A stretch of 64,000 bases of DNA from Paenibacillus mucilaginosus 3016 (GTDB lineage: Bacteria; Bacillota; Bacilli; Paenibacillales; NBRC-103111). Under the pieces are notes generated by a model. The model was not told where the DNA came from and made no database searches. It saw only the letters and a program-made list of their open reading frames with translations. A program made the position numbers and the translations under genes. This document shows positions 45,778-55,873 of this stretch, one piece after another. The stretch spans positions 6,032,001 through 6,096,000 of the forward strand of contig NC_016935.1 of the NCBI RefSeq assembly GCF_000250655.1. Reading direction: 5' to 3'. The stretch's first letter is position 1; each line of letters opens with the position of its first letter.

Positions 45778-45832
45778 TCGTCTGTCCGGGAACGGGCGGC
45801 AGTTTCCTGCGCTTCAAAGCGGCCGTCTCTCT

Positions 45833-48314
45833 TTACGTCCGGGGGCGTACCCGGCTGGTCGGCACCGCCTCCAGCGGATCGTCCGGCCAGTAGTGCTTCG
45901 GATAGCGGCCCTTGAGGTCCTTCTTCACCTCAAAGTACCCCTCCCGCCAGAAGCTGGCGAGATCCTTCGTCACCTGCACGGGGCGCTGCGCCGGCGAGAG
46001 CAGGTGCAGCACAAGGCCCACCTTCCCGCCGGCGATCCGCGGCGTCTCCCGCAGGCCGAACAGCTCCTGCAGCCGCACGGCCAGCGCCGGAGCGTCCGGG
46101 TTGCTGTAGTCGACCGGGATCCGGGAGCCGCTCGGCACCGTGACGTGCGTCGGCACGAACTCGCCGAGCTGCTGCCGCTGCGGCCAGGGGAGCAGCGACT
46201 CCAGCGCCTCGAACAGCGGCACGCGCTGCAGGTCCCCCCGGCTCTTCATGCCGTAGAGGTGCGGGGCGAGCCACTCCTCCAGGCTGCCGAGCAGCGCCTC
46301 GTCGGACACATTCGGGAAGTCCCCGCGGTGCCGGTGCAGGAAGCCGATGCGCTCGCGGAGCTGCCGGGCGGCCTTCGACCAGGGCAGCAGCCCCAGGCCC
46401 TCGAGCCGGATGCCTTCGAGCAGCGCCTGCAGCTGGCGTTCCGGGTTCAGCTCCGCGAGCACCGTCTCCTTCAGGAGCAGCGCGCCGAGCAGCTCCCGCC
46501 TGCGGCCGCGGACCGCACCGGCGCCCCGGTCCCACGCGATGCTCTCCTCCGTGCGGATCGCCCCGGCGGCCCCGCGGCGCAGTTCTTCTTCCTCCAGGGG
46601 GGCGGCCAGCCGGATGCGGCTCTCCGCCCCCTGGTCGTCCAGCTCCGCCGCTACGATATACGCAGCGTTCCAGAGCAGCTGCTGGCGGGGCAGCACGGCG
46701 CCTCGGCCGCTGCTGAGCAGATAGCGGCCCCCGCCGCGGTTCTGGCCGATCCGCTCCGGATAGGCGAGCGCCAGGCAGACCCCGCTCGATGCCGGGCTGC
46801 CCTCGCCTTCGCCGGCCCGCAGGCCGAGCTCGCGGCGCCACACCTTCGCCTCCGCGGCAATCCGCTGCAGGGCCGCATCATCGGCCCCGCGGCCCTGGCG
46901 GCCGCCCGAGCGGAGCAGCTCGACGCGCGAGCGAAGATCGGCGTCGTCGGCCGCGCCGAGCACGTCCCGCTCGCCGAGCAGGGCGGCGAGATCGCACGCA
47001 AGGCCGCCGAGGCCGAGCTCTTTGGCGCGCAGCAGCATGTGCGCCAGGCGCGGGTGCAGCCCGAGAGCCGCCATCGCGCGGCCGTGGACCGTGACGGCGC
47101 CGCGCCCGTCGAGCGCCTCGAGCAGCTGCAGCAGCCCGGCCGCCTGCGCATAGGCGCCGGCCGGCGGCGGATCGAGCCACGGCAGCGCGTCCGGGCCGCC
47201 CGCGCCCCAGGCAGCCAGCTCCAGCGCCAGCGGGGCGAGATCCGCCTCGCGGATCTCGGGCACGCGCTGGGGCGGCAGCTGGCGGTGGTCGGCCTCCGAC
47301 CAGAGCCGGTAGCAGACGCCGGGTGCCAGCCGGCCGGCGCGGCCCCGCCGCTGGTCGGCGGAGGCGGCCGAGACGCTCACGGTCTCGAGGCGGCTCATGC
47401 CGGTCCGCGGGGAGAAGCGGGGGCACGCGCATCAGCCCGCTGTCGATCACGACGCGGACGCCCTCGACCGTGAGGCTCGACTCGGCGATCGACGTGGCGA
47501 GCACGACCTTGCGTGTGCCCGGCGCGCAGGGCGCCAGCGCCGCATCCTGCGCCTCCTGCGGCAGCATCCCGTAGAGCGGCGCCACCTTGACGCCGGGGCC
47601 GAGACCGCGCTCCGCAAGCAGCCCGGCCGTCCGGCGGATCTCCCCGGCGCCGGGCAGGAAGACGAGCAGATCGCCTTCCTGCTCCGCGAGCGCCTGTACG
47701 ATCACGCGGGCCGCCGCCGGCTCGATGCGCCCGTCCGCCGGACGGGCCAGATAGCGCGTCTCAACCGGGAAGCTGCGCCCCTCGCTCGTCACGACCGGCG
47801 CCCCGCCGAGCAGCTGCGCCACCGGTTCGGCTTCCAGGGTCGCCGACATGACGAGCAGGCGCAGGTCCTCGCGAAGCACGCTTTGCGTCTCCAGGCTGAG
47901 CGCCAGGCCGAGATCCGCCTGCAGGTTCCGCTCGTGGAACTCGTCGAAGATCAGCAGGCCGACGTCCTCGAGCGCCGGGTCGCTCTGCAGCATCCGCGTC
48001 AGGACACCTTCCGTAACGACCTCGATGCGCGTCTTGGGGCCCACCTGCGTGTCGAGCCGCACCCGGTAGCCGACCGTGGCGCCGACGGATTCGCCGAGCG
48101 ACCGGGCCATGAACCGGGCGGCCGAACGGGCGGCGAGGCGCCGGGGCTCGAGCATGACGATCTTGCGTCCGTCCAGCCACGGGGCGTCCAGCAGGGACAG
48201 CGGCACCCGGGTCGTCTTACCCGCTCCGGGCGCGGCGATCAGAACGACGCCGGAATGGGACGCCAGCGCCCCGTGCAGCTCGTCCAGCACTGAATCTATA
48301 GGCAGATTAGCCAT
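45833..48314 (-). CDS. hrpB: ATP-dependent helicase HrpB (one frame break)
   Basis: DEAH-box RNA helicase-like protein of about 826 residues. Motif I is LIAAPGAGKTTRVPL, motif II is LIFDEFHERN (DEFH in place of DEAH), motif III is MSATLE, and motif VI is SADQRRGRAGRLAPG. The C-terminal HrpB domain follows (NPDAPALAVRLQELFGL, PVQVTKDLASFWREGYFEV). The frame breaks in a run of five C on the minus strand (plus-strand G run 47419-47423); removing one base gives IDSGLMRVPRFSPRTGMSRL and an intact protein. The cellular role of HrpB is poorly known. No other gene shares the transcript. Confidence 0.9.
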
Positions 48315-48517
48315 GTAGGTATCACTCCATAATCCCTTGATCTGAAAGAAGTCCCCAAATAAACCTCATTGTAACACAGCCCGGGCGCAGAGATAAACGG
48401 CGGCTCTGCTGCACTTTCCTGCTGGAAACCACTCTCACAGAGCAGCAGGTCGCGTACAGCCCGCTGGTCCCTCGTCCGTGCCGCTGCTGCTGAAGCCCGC
48501 CACTTCCCCCCCAACGT

Positions 48518-48542
48518 CAAAAGGAGCCCCTCAGGGACTCCC
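48518..48542 (-). terminator. terminator of the chromate transporter pair
   Basis: On the minus strand GGAGTCCC, loop TGA and GGGGCTCC are followed by TTTT. 17 nt past the second gene. Confidence 0.75.
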
Positions 48543-48558
48543 CAACCCGCTGGAACCT

Positions 48559-49095
48559 TTATTGAAAAAAGGCAATGCCGAGCAGCCCCGACAGGGCCAG
48601 TACCGCCAGCGGATGCAGCTTGTATCGCACCATCGTATAGAGCGATACGCCCATGATGACGAAGAGGCCCGCCGTATGCCAGGTCAACCACGGCATCCCC
48701 TCCTGCGGAAGGAGAAAATGCAGGGCCGCATAGAAGATCATGCCCGTGATGACCGGCTTCAGCCCGTAAAATGTATTCTTCACCCACTCCGACTTCTCCC
48801 CGCGGAAGAGGAAGGCACTCAGCAGAATGATCAGCGTCAGCGAAGGCAGAATCATGCCCGTCGTCGCCGCCAAAGCCCCGAGCGCTCCTGCGGCCTCGTA
48901 GCCGATCAGCGAAGCGCTGTTCGTTGCGACCGGTCCGGGCGCCATGCCGGCCAGCGCCGTCAGCTCCGTGAACCGGGTGTCCGAGACCCACCCTTGCGCC
49001 AGCACTTCGTGCCGGATCAGCGGGATCATCGCATACCCGCCGCCGAAGGAGAATAAGCCGATTTTCAAAAATACGGCAAACAATGTCCAGAGCAT
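48559..49095 (-). CDS. chromate transporter (CHR family), short form, second subunit
   Basis: 178-residue membrane protein, half the size of full ChrA. It carries the family motif FLKIGLFSFGGGYAMIPLI and the region LTALAGMAPGPVATNSASLI. Short CHR proteins come in pairs encoded side by side and act together, one in each membrane orientation; the partner is the upstream gene. Some such pairs export chromate, but others may carry different anions. Start preceded by GGAGGCGGAGG. Confidence 0.9.
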   Translation of the reverse strand: MLWTLFAVFLKIGLFSFGGGYAMIPLIRHEVLAQGWVSDTRFTELTALAGMAPGPVATNSASLIGYEAAGALGALAATTGMILPSLTLIILLSAFLFRGEKSEWVKNTFYGLKPVITGMIFYAALHFLLPQEGMPWLTWHTAGLFVIMGVSLYTMVRYKLHPLAVLALSGLLGIAFFQ

Positions 49096-49188
49096 GCCTC
49101 CGCCTCCTTTCTTCCTTCATGTCCGATGAAACCGGATTCCGGATGATGTTCTTATTCCACAAAGCAGCCTTACCCAGAGCTGCTGAAC

Positions 49189-49818
49189 TTAAATGCCGTC
49201 GGCTATATAATAGTCGGCATACTTATAAGAAGGCGCCGCAGCTGCCGCAGCCGGCTCCTGGCGGAGCAGCCGCCCGCCTTCCCGCTTCACGCGGAAGAGG
49301 ACGGCGGCATGCCCGAGCAGAAGGCCCGCGGCGATCAGCCCGATCGGATGCACGCCGAGCAGCAGGAGCACCAGAGCGGCGGCTGCCGTAATCATTGTGC
49401 CCCGGTCCACCAGCGAAGAGCGGCCCATATTGTACGCCGACACCAGGATGAGCGCCGCCACACCGGCCTGAATGCCGGCCAGCGCCGCAGCCGCTTTCGG
49501 GTGATGCTGCACTTGGGCGAAGGCCAGCCCGAGGACCAGAACAATGAGGAAGGTCGGCAGCGTAATGCCCAGGATCGCCGCTGCCGCCCCCGGAACACCT
49601 TTCATCCGGTACCCGATGAAGGCCGCCGCGTTCACTCCGATTCCCCCGGGGGCCGACCCGGCCACGGCAAGGCCGCTGCTCATTTCCTCCCGGGTGATCC
49701 ACTGCCTCTTCTCCACGAATTCGCGCTCGAGCAGCGGAATCATGGCATATCCGCCGCCGAACGTCATCGGGGAGATGCGGACGAACGACCAGAACATCTT
49801 CACGAGAAGTGTGCCCAC
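49189..49818 (-). CDS. chromate transporter (CHR family), short form, first subunit
   Basis: 209 residues. It opens MGTLLVKMFWSFVRISPMTF, then FGGGYAMIPLLEREF and SGLAVAGSAPGGIGVNAAAF, with five or six membrane helices and a Glu/Arg-rich cytoplasmic tail. The GTG at 49818 is chosen because GGAGGG lies 6 nt upstream. It heads the two-gene unit with the 178-residue partner 93 nt downstream and has its own promoter. The tail of about 30 residues is longer than in its partner. Confidence 0.88.
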   Translation of the reverse strand: MGTLLVKMFWSFVRISPMTFGGGYAMIPLLEREFVEKRQWITREEMSSGLAVAGSAPGGIGVNAAAFIGYRMKGVPGAAAAILGITLPTFLIVLVLGLAFAQVQHHPKAAAALAGIQAGVAALILVSAYNMGRSSLVDRGTMITAAAALVLLLLGVHPIGLIAAGLLLGHAAVLFRVKREGGRLLRQEPAAAAAAPSYKYADYYIADGI

Positions 49819-49884
49819 CGCAATCCCTCCTTTACTAAAGACCGGCATTACTACATTTGTAACCCGAATGTTTCTTATACCCTC

Positions 49885-49913
49885 ATTATACTCTTCTTTT
49901 TATCATTTTGGAA
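49885..49913 (-). promoter_or_regulatory. putative promoter of the chromate transporter pair
   Basis: On the minus strand TTCCAA, a 17-nt spacer and TATAAT, 67 nt before the GTG start. Confidence 0.5.
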
Positions 49914-50087
49914 TAATCAAACGCATAGAAACGGGGATAAGCTCATCAGAATCGCTGAATCCATCCATAAGATCCTCTGATGAATCGTGTCATCCTCCTA
50001 GTTTCATCCAATGTGGACTATACTCCCCCATCTCCATGGGAATACACCGGATTAGCCTCCGGTGAACCGCCGCAGGCCTTGAAGTGC

Positions 50088-50115
50088 AAAAAAGCCTGGA
50101 CCTCCGGTCCAAGCT
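50088..50115 (-). terminator. terminator of the YmaF-like gene
   Basis: On the minus strand AGCTTGGACC, loop GGA and GGTCCAGGCT are followed by six T residues. Confidence 0.85.
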
Positions 50116-50147
50116 TCCCTTCTCTCTCTTCCGGCCCGCCGGATGTC

Positions 50148-50552
50148 CTACCATCCCGGCGGCTCCGTGCCGATCGGCGGCCCGCTCCGTCCCGCATAGC
50201 CGTGCACATGCCGGGGCACCGAGAGCATCGTCGTGTAATATCCACCCTTGGGCTGGAACGGTTCGTCGTCCAGCTCCCCCGACGCTTCGTGATAATGCTT
50301 CCCGCCCGGCAGCGGGATCGCTGGCCCGGTTTGGCCCGTCACCCGGTGAAAATGGCTTCCGTCCGCCATCAGGGTATGCCCCTGAAACATATGGATATGC
50401 CCGTCTTCTCCGGTTCCGTTGACGGCATACGTGTACAGCAGCATATGGTGGGTATGTCCAAGGGCCGGCGCGGTGCGGATCCGGAACTCATGCGCATGGG
50501 CGGGCCCCTCGGGCTCCACAGTCCGGTTCGCGTGCAGGGATTGCGGGTTCAT
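50148..50552 (-). CDS. YmaF-family His-rich protein
   Basis: 134 residues, soluble, with 15 or more His arranged in HX-H pairs: GPAHAHEFRI, LGHTHHMLLYTY, GEDGHIHMFQGHTL, GSHFHRVTGQTG, GKHYHEASGEL and VPRHVHGYAG. These repeats are characteristic of the YmaF family (no known function, found across Bacillales). Metal binding is likely but unproven. The ATG at 50552 follows GGAGAGGAGG. Encoded alone with its own terminator. Confidence 0.8.
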   Translation of the reverse strand: MNPQSLHANRTVEPEGPAHAHEFRIRTAPALGHTHHMLLYTYAVNGTGEDGHIHMFQGHTLMADGSHFHRVTGQTGPAIPLPGGKHYHEASGELDDEPFQPKGGYYTTMLSVPRHVHGYAGRSGPPIGTEPPGW

Positions 50553-50751
50553 CTCGCGCCTCCTCTCCTTTTGCCCTATATATACGCCGGTCCGTACCCG
50601 CTCATGTCTGCCCGGCAGCCGGCTGTCGGTTTCATAAGCAATCACGTCCCCCCGCCGGCCGGCCTGCGAAGACGGAACCTGACGGCCGGGTTCCGTTCCA
50701 GGTGGATGCAGCGCTCCCGCTTTTCGGTCCGCATAACAAAAAAACCGGGAG

Positions 50752-50964
50752 CTACAGCTCTTCCGGTTTGGCGATTTCCTGTACGCGGCCGACTTGTCCG
50801 TCGGTCAGGCGCACTTTGATGCCGTGTGGGTGTGTCGGCGAGTTCGTAAGAATGTCCTTGACGATCCCCCGGGTCAACCTGCCGGTCCGCTGGTCCTGCT
50901 TGAGCACCACGGCCACTTCCAGGCCCGGCCGGATGTCTTTGCGGCTCCTGCCGCCCGGCACCAT
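50752..50964 (-). CDS. ywbE: YwbE-family protein (DUF2196)
   Basis: 70 residues. RSRKDIRPGLEVAVVLKQDQ and RTGRLTRGIVKDILTNSPTH are followed by PHGIKVRLTDGQVGRV, the full DUF2196/YwbE pattern, a small beta-barrel protein of unknown role. The ATG overlaps the stop of the upstream gene (TGATG), so the two are translated together. Confidence 0.88.
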   Translation of the reverse strand: MVPGGRSRKDIRPGLEVAVVLKQDQRTGRLTRGIVKDILTNSPTHPHGIKVRLTDGQVGRVQEIAKPEEL

Positions 50965-51149
50965 CACTGCGTCTCCGGCAGCGGAAGCCAGCCGGTGTAG
51001 ATCGCGTAGTAGAACAGGAATGCGCTTGCGAACCCGAGTACGATACAGGTCCAGGCGATCGGTTTTCTCTTTTGGAAGAACAGCACGAAGGCCGCACTGA
51101 AGAATGCCCCCATGACCAGGAGGCTGAGCAGCAGCTTGATGGTTGCCAT
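50964..51149 (-). CDS. small two-helix membrane protein
   Basis: 61 residues with two hydrophobic segments (LLLSLLVMGAFFSAAFVLFF and AWTCIVLGFASAFLFYYAIY) joined by a basic loop QKRKP. Positive-inside rule puts the loop in the cytoplasm. AAAGGGG lies upstream of the ATG. It ends in the start of ywbE. Family not recognised. Confidence 0.65.
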   Translation of the reverse strand: MATIKLLLSLLVMGAFFSAAFVLFFQKRKPIAWTCIVLGFASAFLFYYAIYTGWLPLPETQ

Positions 51150-51355
51150 AGCTTACGTATTGCCCCTTTCTGAATCTGACCCTTCCAAATTACCATATTT
51201 CCGCCCAAAATGACACCTTGCCCTTCCCCCATCCATGACAAATTCATGAAATGCATAAAGGCGGGAAGCAGCGGGTACTTATTAGAGAATTCCCTGCCGC
51301 TGCTGTTCGGCCGCTGCGGGGTGTGTAGAATCGTTGAAGGGGAGGGGGAGCACCA

Positions 51356-51793
51356 ATGAGGAACTGGCTCAAAGGAGGCCTTCTGACCGCCGGTGCGGCG
51401 GCCGCCGCCCTGCTCTGGGCAGCGGGCGGCGCTTGGCCGGGCGGTGCAGCGGAAGAGGCCGATCCGCCGTACAGGGAGTTCGCCGCGGGGGAATACAAAG
51501 TGGAGGTGGCCCTGCCCGGAGTCCCGGCACAGGTGCTTCAGGAGAACCCGCTGGCCGTGTCGGTGAGGAACGCTGCCGGCGCCCCTGTCTCAGGCGCTGC
51601 GGTTCAGGTCGACATCACGATGCCCGGGATGTTCTGCGGCACGAGCAGCAGCGAGCTCCAAGAGACGGAACCGGGCCGCTACACAGGCAGCGGGATCCCG
51701 CTGATGCCCGGCCGGCAGACGGCAGGGGTGACCGTCCGCCTGCCCGGGGGAGAGTCGCTGCAGGTGAGCTTCCCTTTCTCTGCCGAGCGCTGA
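51356..51793 (+). CDS. FixH/YtkA-like exported protein
   Basis: 145 residues: an N-terminal membrane or signal segment (LLTAGAAAAALLWAAGG), then a small beta-sandwich domain with YKVEVALPGVPAQVLQENPL, VQVDITMPGMFCGTSS and PGRYTGSGIPLMPG. This resembles FixH/CcoH- and YtkA-type proteins linked to copper supply of cytochrome oxidases. AGGGGGAG precedes the ATG. It converges on the SafE-like and FixI-like genes, so it is a separate transcript in the same functional group. Confidence 0.7.
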   Translation: MRNWLKGGLLTAGAAAAALLWAAGGAWPGGAAEEADPPYREFAAGEYKVEVALPGVPAQVLQENPLAVSVRNAAGAPVSGAAVQVDITMPGMFCGTSSSELQETEPGRYTGSGIPLMPGRQTAGVTVRLPGGESLQVSFPFSAER

Positions 51794-51843
51794 GGCTGAG
51801 TGAGCTGCCGCGTCCCCGCCGGGCTGGGCTGGGCGCAGGAGCC

Positions 51844-52542
51844 TTACCACAGCCAGGGATGGATGGACGGAATCCATCCCCCGGCGGCAAGGCCGCGCAG
51901 CATGCAGAGCACGCCGATCGTGACCGCCAGCGCCCGCCCGGCGGACCTTGCCCGGCTGCGCAGCGCCCGGCCCAGACGGCGGGCGGACAAGCCGGCGAGC
52001 AGCAGCGCCGGCAGCGTGCCGAGCCCGAAGGCGGCCAGGAGCAGCGCCCCGCGGAACGAAGAGCTTCCGGCGGCGGCGTTCATCTGCATTGCGTAGGTCA
52101 GACCGCACGGCAGGAAGCCGAGCAGCAGCCCGGCCAGCAGTGCGGCTGCGGGGGTCCCCCGGCCCTTCCAGCGGCGCCCGAGACGCTCCGCCGAGCTCCA
52201 CAGCCGCTGCACGGCTCCGGGCAGCGGTACCCGCAGCCGCGTGCCGCGCAGCGCCCACAGCAGAATCAGGACGCCGCCGAGCAGGGCAGCCGTTCCCTGC
52301 AGCCGGGCCGTACGGCCGGCCCCGTCGACGAACGACCCCAAGGCGCCCATGAAGGCGCCGAGCGCGGAATACGTCAGGATGCGTCCCGCGTTATAGCAGA
52401 GCAGAGCCCGCAGCGGCCGGCTGCGGGCTTCGAGCGCTACCCCGGCGGCCGTCCCCCCGCACATGGCGAGGCAGTGCGGGGCGCCGAACAGGCCGCCGAG
52501 CAGCGCAAGAACAAGATCCGCTCCTATGTCTGTCAGTTCCAT
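51844..52542 (-). CDS. SafE/DsbD-like membrane protein (cytochrome oxidase-associated type)
   Basis: 232 residues with six membrane helices. Paired Cys motifs GAPHCLAMCGGTAAG and GFLPCGLTYAMQMNAA place it in the sulfite exporter TauE/SafE-type family that accompanies ccoGHIS/fixGHIS clusters, related to DsbD/CcdA thiol transporters. It probably handles electrons or copper for oxidase assembly. Its start lies 15 nt after the P-type ATPase stop, so both belong to one operon. Confidence 0.82.
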   Translation of the reverse strand: MELTDIGADLVLALLGGLFGAPHCLAMCGGTAAGVALEARSRPLRALLCYNAGRILTYSALGAFMGALGSFVDGAGRTARLQGTAALLGGVLILLWALRGTRLRVPLPGAVQRLWSSAERLGRRWKGRGTPAAALLAGLLLGFLPCGLTYAMQMNAAAGSSSFRGALLLAAFGLGTLPALLLAGLSARRLGRALRSRARSAGRALAVTIGVLCMLRGLAAGGWIPSIHPWLW

Positions 52543-52557
52543 AGGTGAACTCCCCCC

Positions 52558-54787
52558 TTATGCCCGCTGGAGCCTGAGCGCGTTGCAGACCACCGTCACC
52601 GAGCTCAGCGCCATCGCGGTACAGGCCATCCACGGGGCCAGCTGCCCGCTCACGGCAAGCGGGATCGCCAGCACGTTGTAGCCGAGCGACAGCAGCAGGT
52701 TCTGGTAGATGACCCGCATCGTCCTGCGGCTCATCCGGTACGCTTCGGCGACCCCGCCCAAGTCGCCCCGGTGCAGGTGCACGCCTGCCGCCGCCAGCGC
52801 GGCATCGGTCCCCCCGCCTACGGCAAGGCCCGTGTCCGCCGCGGCCAGGGCCGGCGCGTCGTTGATCCCGTCGCCCGCCACCGCGACCCGGCGCCCTTCC
52901 CGCTGCAGCCGCCGCACAAGCTCCAGCTTCTGCTCCGGGCGCATGCCGGCATACCAGCGGGAGATCCCCGCCTGACCTGCCGTTCTTCGGGCGGCTTCCT
53001 CGTGGTCGCCGGTCACGAGGATCACCTTCACGCCGGCGGCCTCCAGCTGACGCACGGCGGATCGGGCCCCCGGCCGCAGCGGGTCGCTCAGGGCCGCCAG
53101 GCCCAGCCAGCGCCCCGCGGAGGCGGCGTAGAGCAGCTGGCGGCCTTCGCCGAGCCACTGCTGCTCCTGCGCGTCGCCGTGCGGCAGCGGGACGCCCAGG
53201 CTCTCCAGCCAGCGCCGGCTGCCGAGGAGGACAGTGCAGCCGTCCACCTCGGCGCGTACGCCGCAGCCCGGCACCGCTTCAAAAGCCGCCGCCTTCGGCA
53301 GCGCCAGGCTTCGCCGCTGCGCTTCCCGCACGACCGCTCGGGAGAGCGGGTGCTCCGACGCCTGCCCGGCGGCAGCCATAAGACGCAGCAGCGAGGACTG
53401 TGTCATCCCCGGTGCGGGATACAGCCCGCTGAGCCGCGGCTTTCCGGCAGTGAGCGTGCCGGTTTTGTCCAGGAGCAGCACCCCCGTCCCCTGCAGCTCC
53501 TCCAGCGTCCGACCTTCCTTGAAGAGGACGCCCTTCTGGGCCGCCCGTCCGGAGCCTACGAGCACGGATACGGGCGTAGCCAGCCCAAGCGCACAGGGAC
53601 AGGCGATGAGCAGGACGGCGATCGCCTTCTCGAGGGCGCCCGCCGCATTCCCCGTCTCCCCCTGGAAGTACCACCAGCCGAAGGTGAGCAGGGCCGTCAG
53701 CACGATCAGCGGGACGAAGACGCCGGACACCCGGTCCGCCAGCCGCTGGATCGGCGCCCGGCTCTCCTGGGCCGCTTCCACCATGCGGACCATCCGGGCT
53801 ACAGTGGAGGAGCTCTCCGGTGCCGTCACCTGCACAGTCAGCGCCCCGCTGCCATTCAGCGTGCCGGCCATGACGGGGGCGCCCGCCCCTTTCTCCATCG
53901 GGATGCTCTCCCCGGTCACCGCCGATTCGTCGACCTCCGAGCGTCCCTCGAGCACCGTCCCGTCGAGCGGCACCTTCTCTCCCGGCCGGATCAGGATCGT
54001 TTCCCCGGCCGCAATCTCTCCCACCCGCCGGCTGATCTGGCGGCCTTCCGCCAGTACCGTCACTTCCGCCGGCTGCAGCTGCCGCAGCAGCGCGATGCTG
54101 TCCGCCGTCCGCCGCTTGGCCGCCGCCTCCAGCCATTTGCCGAGCCAGACGATGGTAAGAATCATCACGCTCGTGTCGAAGAAATAATAGCCGTGCTCTC
54201 CCCCGCCATGCGCCACCGGCATGCCGCCTGTGTGGAACAGCCGGTAGTGGCTGTACAGATACGCCGCCGAGCTGCCGAGCACGATCAGCACGTCCATCGA
54301 AGCCCCGCCGGCCCGAAGCGCCTTCCAGGCCCGGATGTAGAACGGCCCGCCGAGCACGAACTGCACCGGTGTAGCCAGGGCTAGCTGGAACCACGGGTTC
54401 AGCAGCAGCGGCGGCACCCACAGCGCAGCGGTCCAGGCATGATGGGGGGCCATCGCCCAGAGGAAGGGCAGCAGGGCCCCGCCCCGCCAGGAACGCCCGG
54501 CGGCTGGCATGCACTTCCTCCCGGGCCGATCTTTCCCGCGCGCCCTCCCGCTTGGGAACGGCCCCGAACCCGAGACGCTCGATCCGGGCAATGACCGTCC
54601 CTCCGTCCGTACGCACAGGGTCCATGGTCACCGAGGCCCGGTTCAGCGCCAGATTGACGTGGACCTGCTCCACGCCCTCCAGCTTGCCTACCGCCCGTTC
54701 AATCCGTGCGGCACAGGCCGCGCAGGTCATCCCCGTAATATCGATCGTCAGCTGTGCCGAAGCCAGTGACGGTGTGGTCGAGCTCAC
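52558..54787 (-). CDS. copper-type P-type ATPase, CopA/FixI-like (one frame break)
   Basis: About 743 residues. N-terminal metal-binding domain with GMTCAACAARIER, then eight membrane helices with the ion motif LLIACPCALGLATP, phosphorylation site LLDKTGTLTAGKP, SEHPLSRAVV and hinge VAGDGINDAPALAAADTG. It should move Cu(I) out of the cytoplasm, either for resistance (CopA) or for oxidase assembly (FixI/CcoI). The SafE- and FixH-like neighbours favour the latter. The frame breaks in the GC run at 54477-54485; removing one base gives RRAFLAGRALLPFLWAMAPH. The GTG start at 54787 follows GGAGGG. Confidence 0.9.
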
Positions 54788-54866
54788 TTTCCATCCCTCC
54801 GCTTCATCCCCTAACTGATACAATATATGGACGGGCACCGCACCTCATGACTCCCCGGCATTGGGC

Positions 54867-54895
54867 AAAAAAAAGAACCGGCCCGCCGGCCGGCA
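54867..54895 (-). terminator. terminator of nikR
   Basis: On the minus strand GCCGGCC and GGCCGGTTC pair around a short loop and are followed by eight T. About 100 nt after the nikR stop and 80 nt before the ATPase gene. Confidence 0.85.
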
Positions 54896-54994
54896 CTTTT
54901 ACGCTTATTCTTTTGTATGCCGGACCCAGCCGGTATGCCTTACTTTGCGGCTCCCCTGTTTACCGAGAGGATCCGGCCGGCTGCACCGTACGAT

Positions 54995-55492
54995 TTAGAA
55001 CCGCTGCCCTGAGGACGACCCGCGGGCATGCGTATGCCCATGCGCCTCGGAAGGATGACCGCCGCCACCGGCATCCGCATACGTCACGGACAGCTCCGCA
55101 TACAGCACGCCCTTTTGCACCTGAATGCGCTGATGCAGCTCCCGCAGCCGGGACAGCACGCCGCGGACTACGATGACCTCCATGCACTGATCGTGATTGA
55201 GATGCACGTGCATCGTCGATATGATGTCATGATGGTAATCGTGCTGCAGCTCCATGAGATACAGCGGCAGATCGGTCATATGGTGGTCGTACACCATCAC
55301 GATCGTCCCCGCCACCGTCTGCGCGCCCTGCAGGGCACTGGGCTCGAGCAGCACCCGCCGCACAAGATCCCGGATCGCTTCGGACCGGTTCGTGTAGCCC
55401 TGCTCCGTAATGTACTGGTCGAACTGTTTGACGAGCTCATCAGGCATCGATACGCCGAACCGGGTCAGCACATCCTTCTCCGTTCCCGTCAT
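54995..55492 (-). CDS. nikR: nickel-responsive regulator NikR
   Basis: 165 residues. The ribbon-helix-helix DNA-binding domain comes first (LTRFGVSMPDELVKQFDQYI), then the ACT-like metal domain. High-affinity nickel ligands are all present: His84 in ELQHDYHH, His95 and His97 in MHVHL and Cys103 in NHDQCMEVIV. It represses nickel uptake genes when nickel is high. None are in the window. An extra C-terminal tail holds HGHTHARGSSSG. It is transcribed toward the copper ATPase but ends in a terminator first. Confidence 0.92.
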   Translation of the reverse strand: MTGTEKDVLTRFGVSMPDELVKQFDQYITEQGYTNRSEAIRDLVRRVLLEPSALQGAQTVAGTIVMVYDHHMTDLPLYLMELQHDYHHDIISTMHVHLNHDQCMEVIVVRGVLSRLRELHQRIQVQKGVLYAELSVTYADAGGGGHPSEAHGHTHARGSSSGQRF

Positions 55493-55602
55493 CCCGTCTC
55501 CCCCTTCCCGCTTCCAAGCTTGCTTTCAGTCCATTGTAGCACACCGGAGCGGGAATAGGCACGGGTAGAGGCCTGAGCCCTTATGCTGTCGCAAGAAGCC
55601 CC

Positions 55603-55637
55603 TAGAAGTGAAAAGAATTCCTTAGAAGTTAAAAGAA
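55603..55637. repeat. short direct repeat near the end of the 54-residue gene
   Basis: TAGAAGTGAAAAGAA and TAGAAGTTAAAAGAA (14 of 15 identical) at a 20-nt period. The second copy spans the stop codon of the small gene. Looks like a recent local duplication. Confidence 0.7.
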
Positions 55638-55793
55638 CGCTTCCCGGGAATGCTCCCGCAGGTTCGCTACCTCCGCCATCAACCGGGACTTCTCTTCCTC
55701 CGATAACGCCGCATGGGCATTGATTTCATCCACCAGCGCGATCAGTTCATCCCGGTTCTCCGGGTTTACCGTGAATTTGACGAGGTTGTCCAC
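55629..55793 (-). CDS. 54-residue soluble protein
   Basis: GTG start with GGGAGG 8 nt upstream. The product begins MDNLVKFTVNPENRDELIAL and continues VDEINAHAALSEEEKSRLMA, ending REHSREAFF. It is acidic and helical throughout, with a Leu pattern that suits a helical hairpin, and has no Cys or membrane segment. The good ribosome site and coding-like composition support it despite its length. Family not recognised. A G-quadruplex-like run lies upstream in its presumed leader. Confidence 0.65.
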   Translation of the reverse strand: MDNLVKFTVNPENRDELIALVDEINAHAALSEEEKSRLMAEVANLREHSREAFF

Positions 55794-55873
55794 GCTCGAT
55801 TCCTCCCTTGAGGCCCGAAGGCCGTTCTCCTTAGGAAGGATTGCCGGTTTCTGCCTGTTTTATGCCCCTGCCT

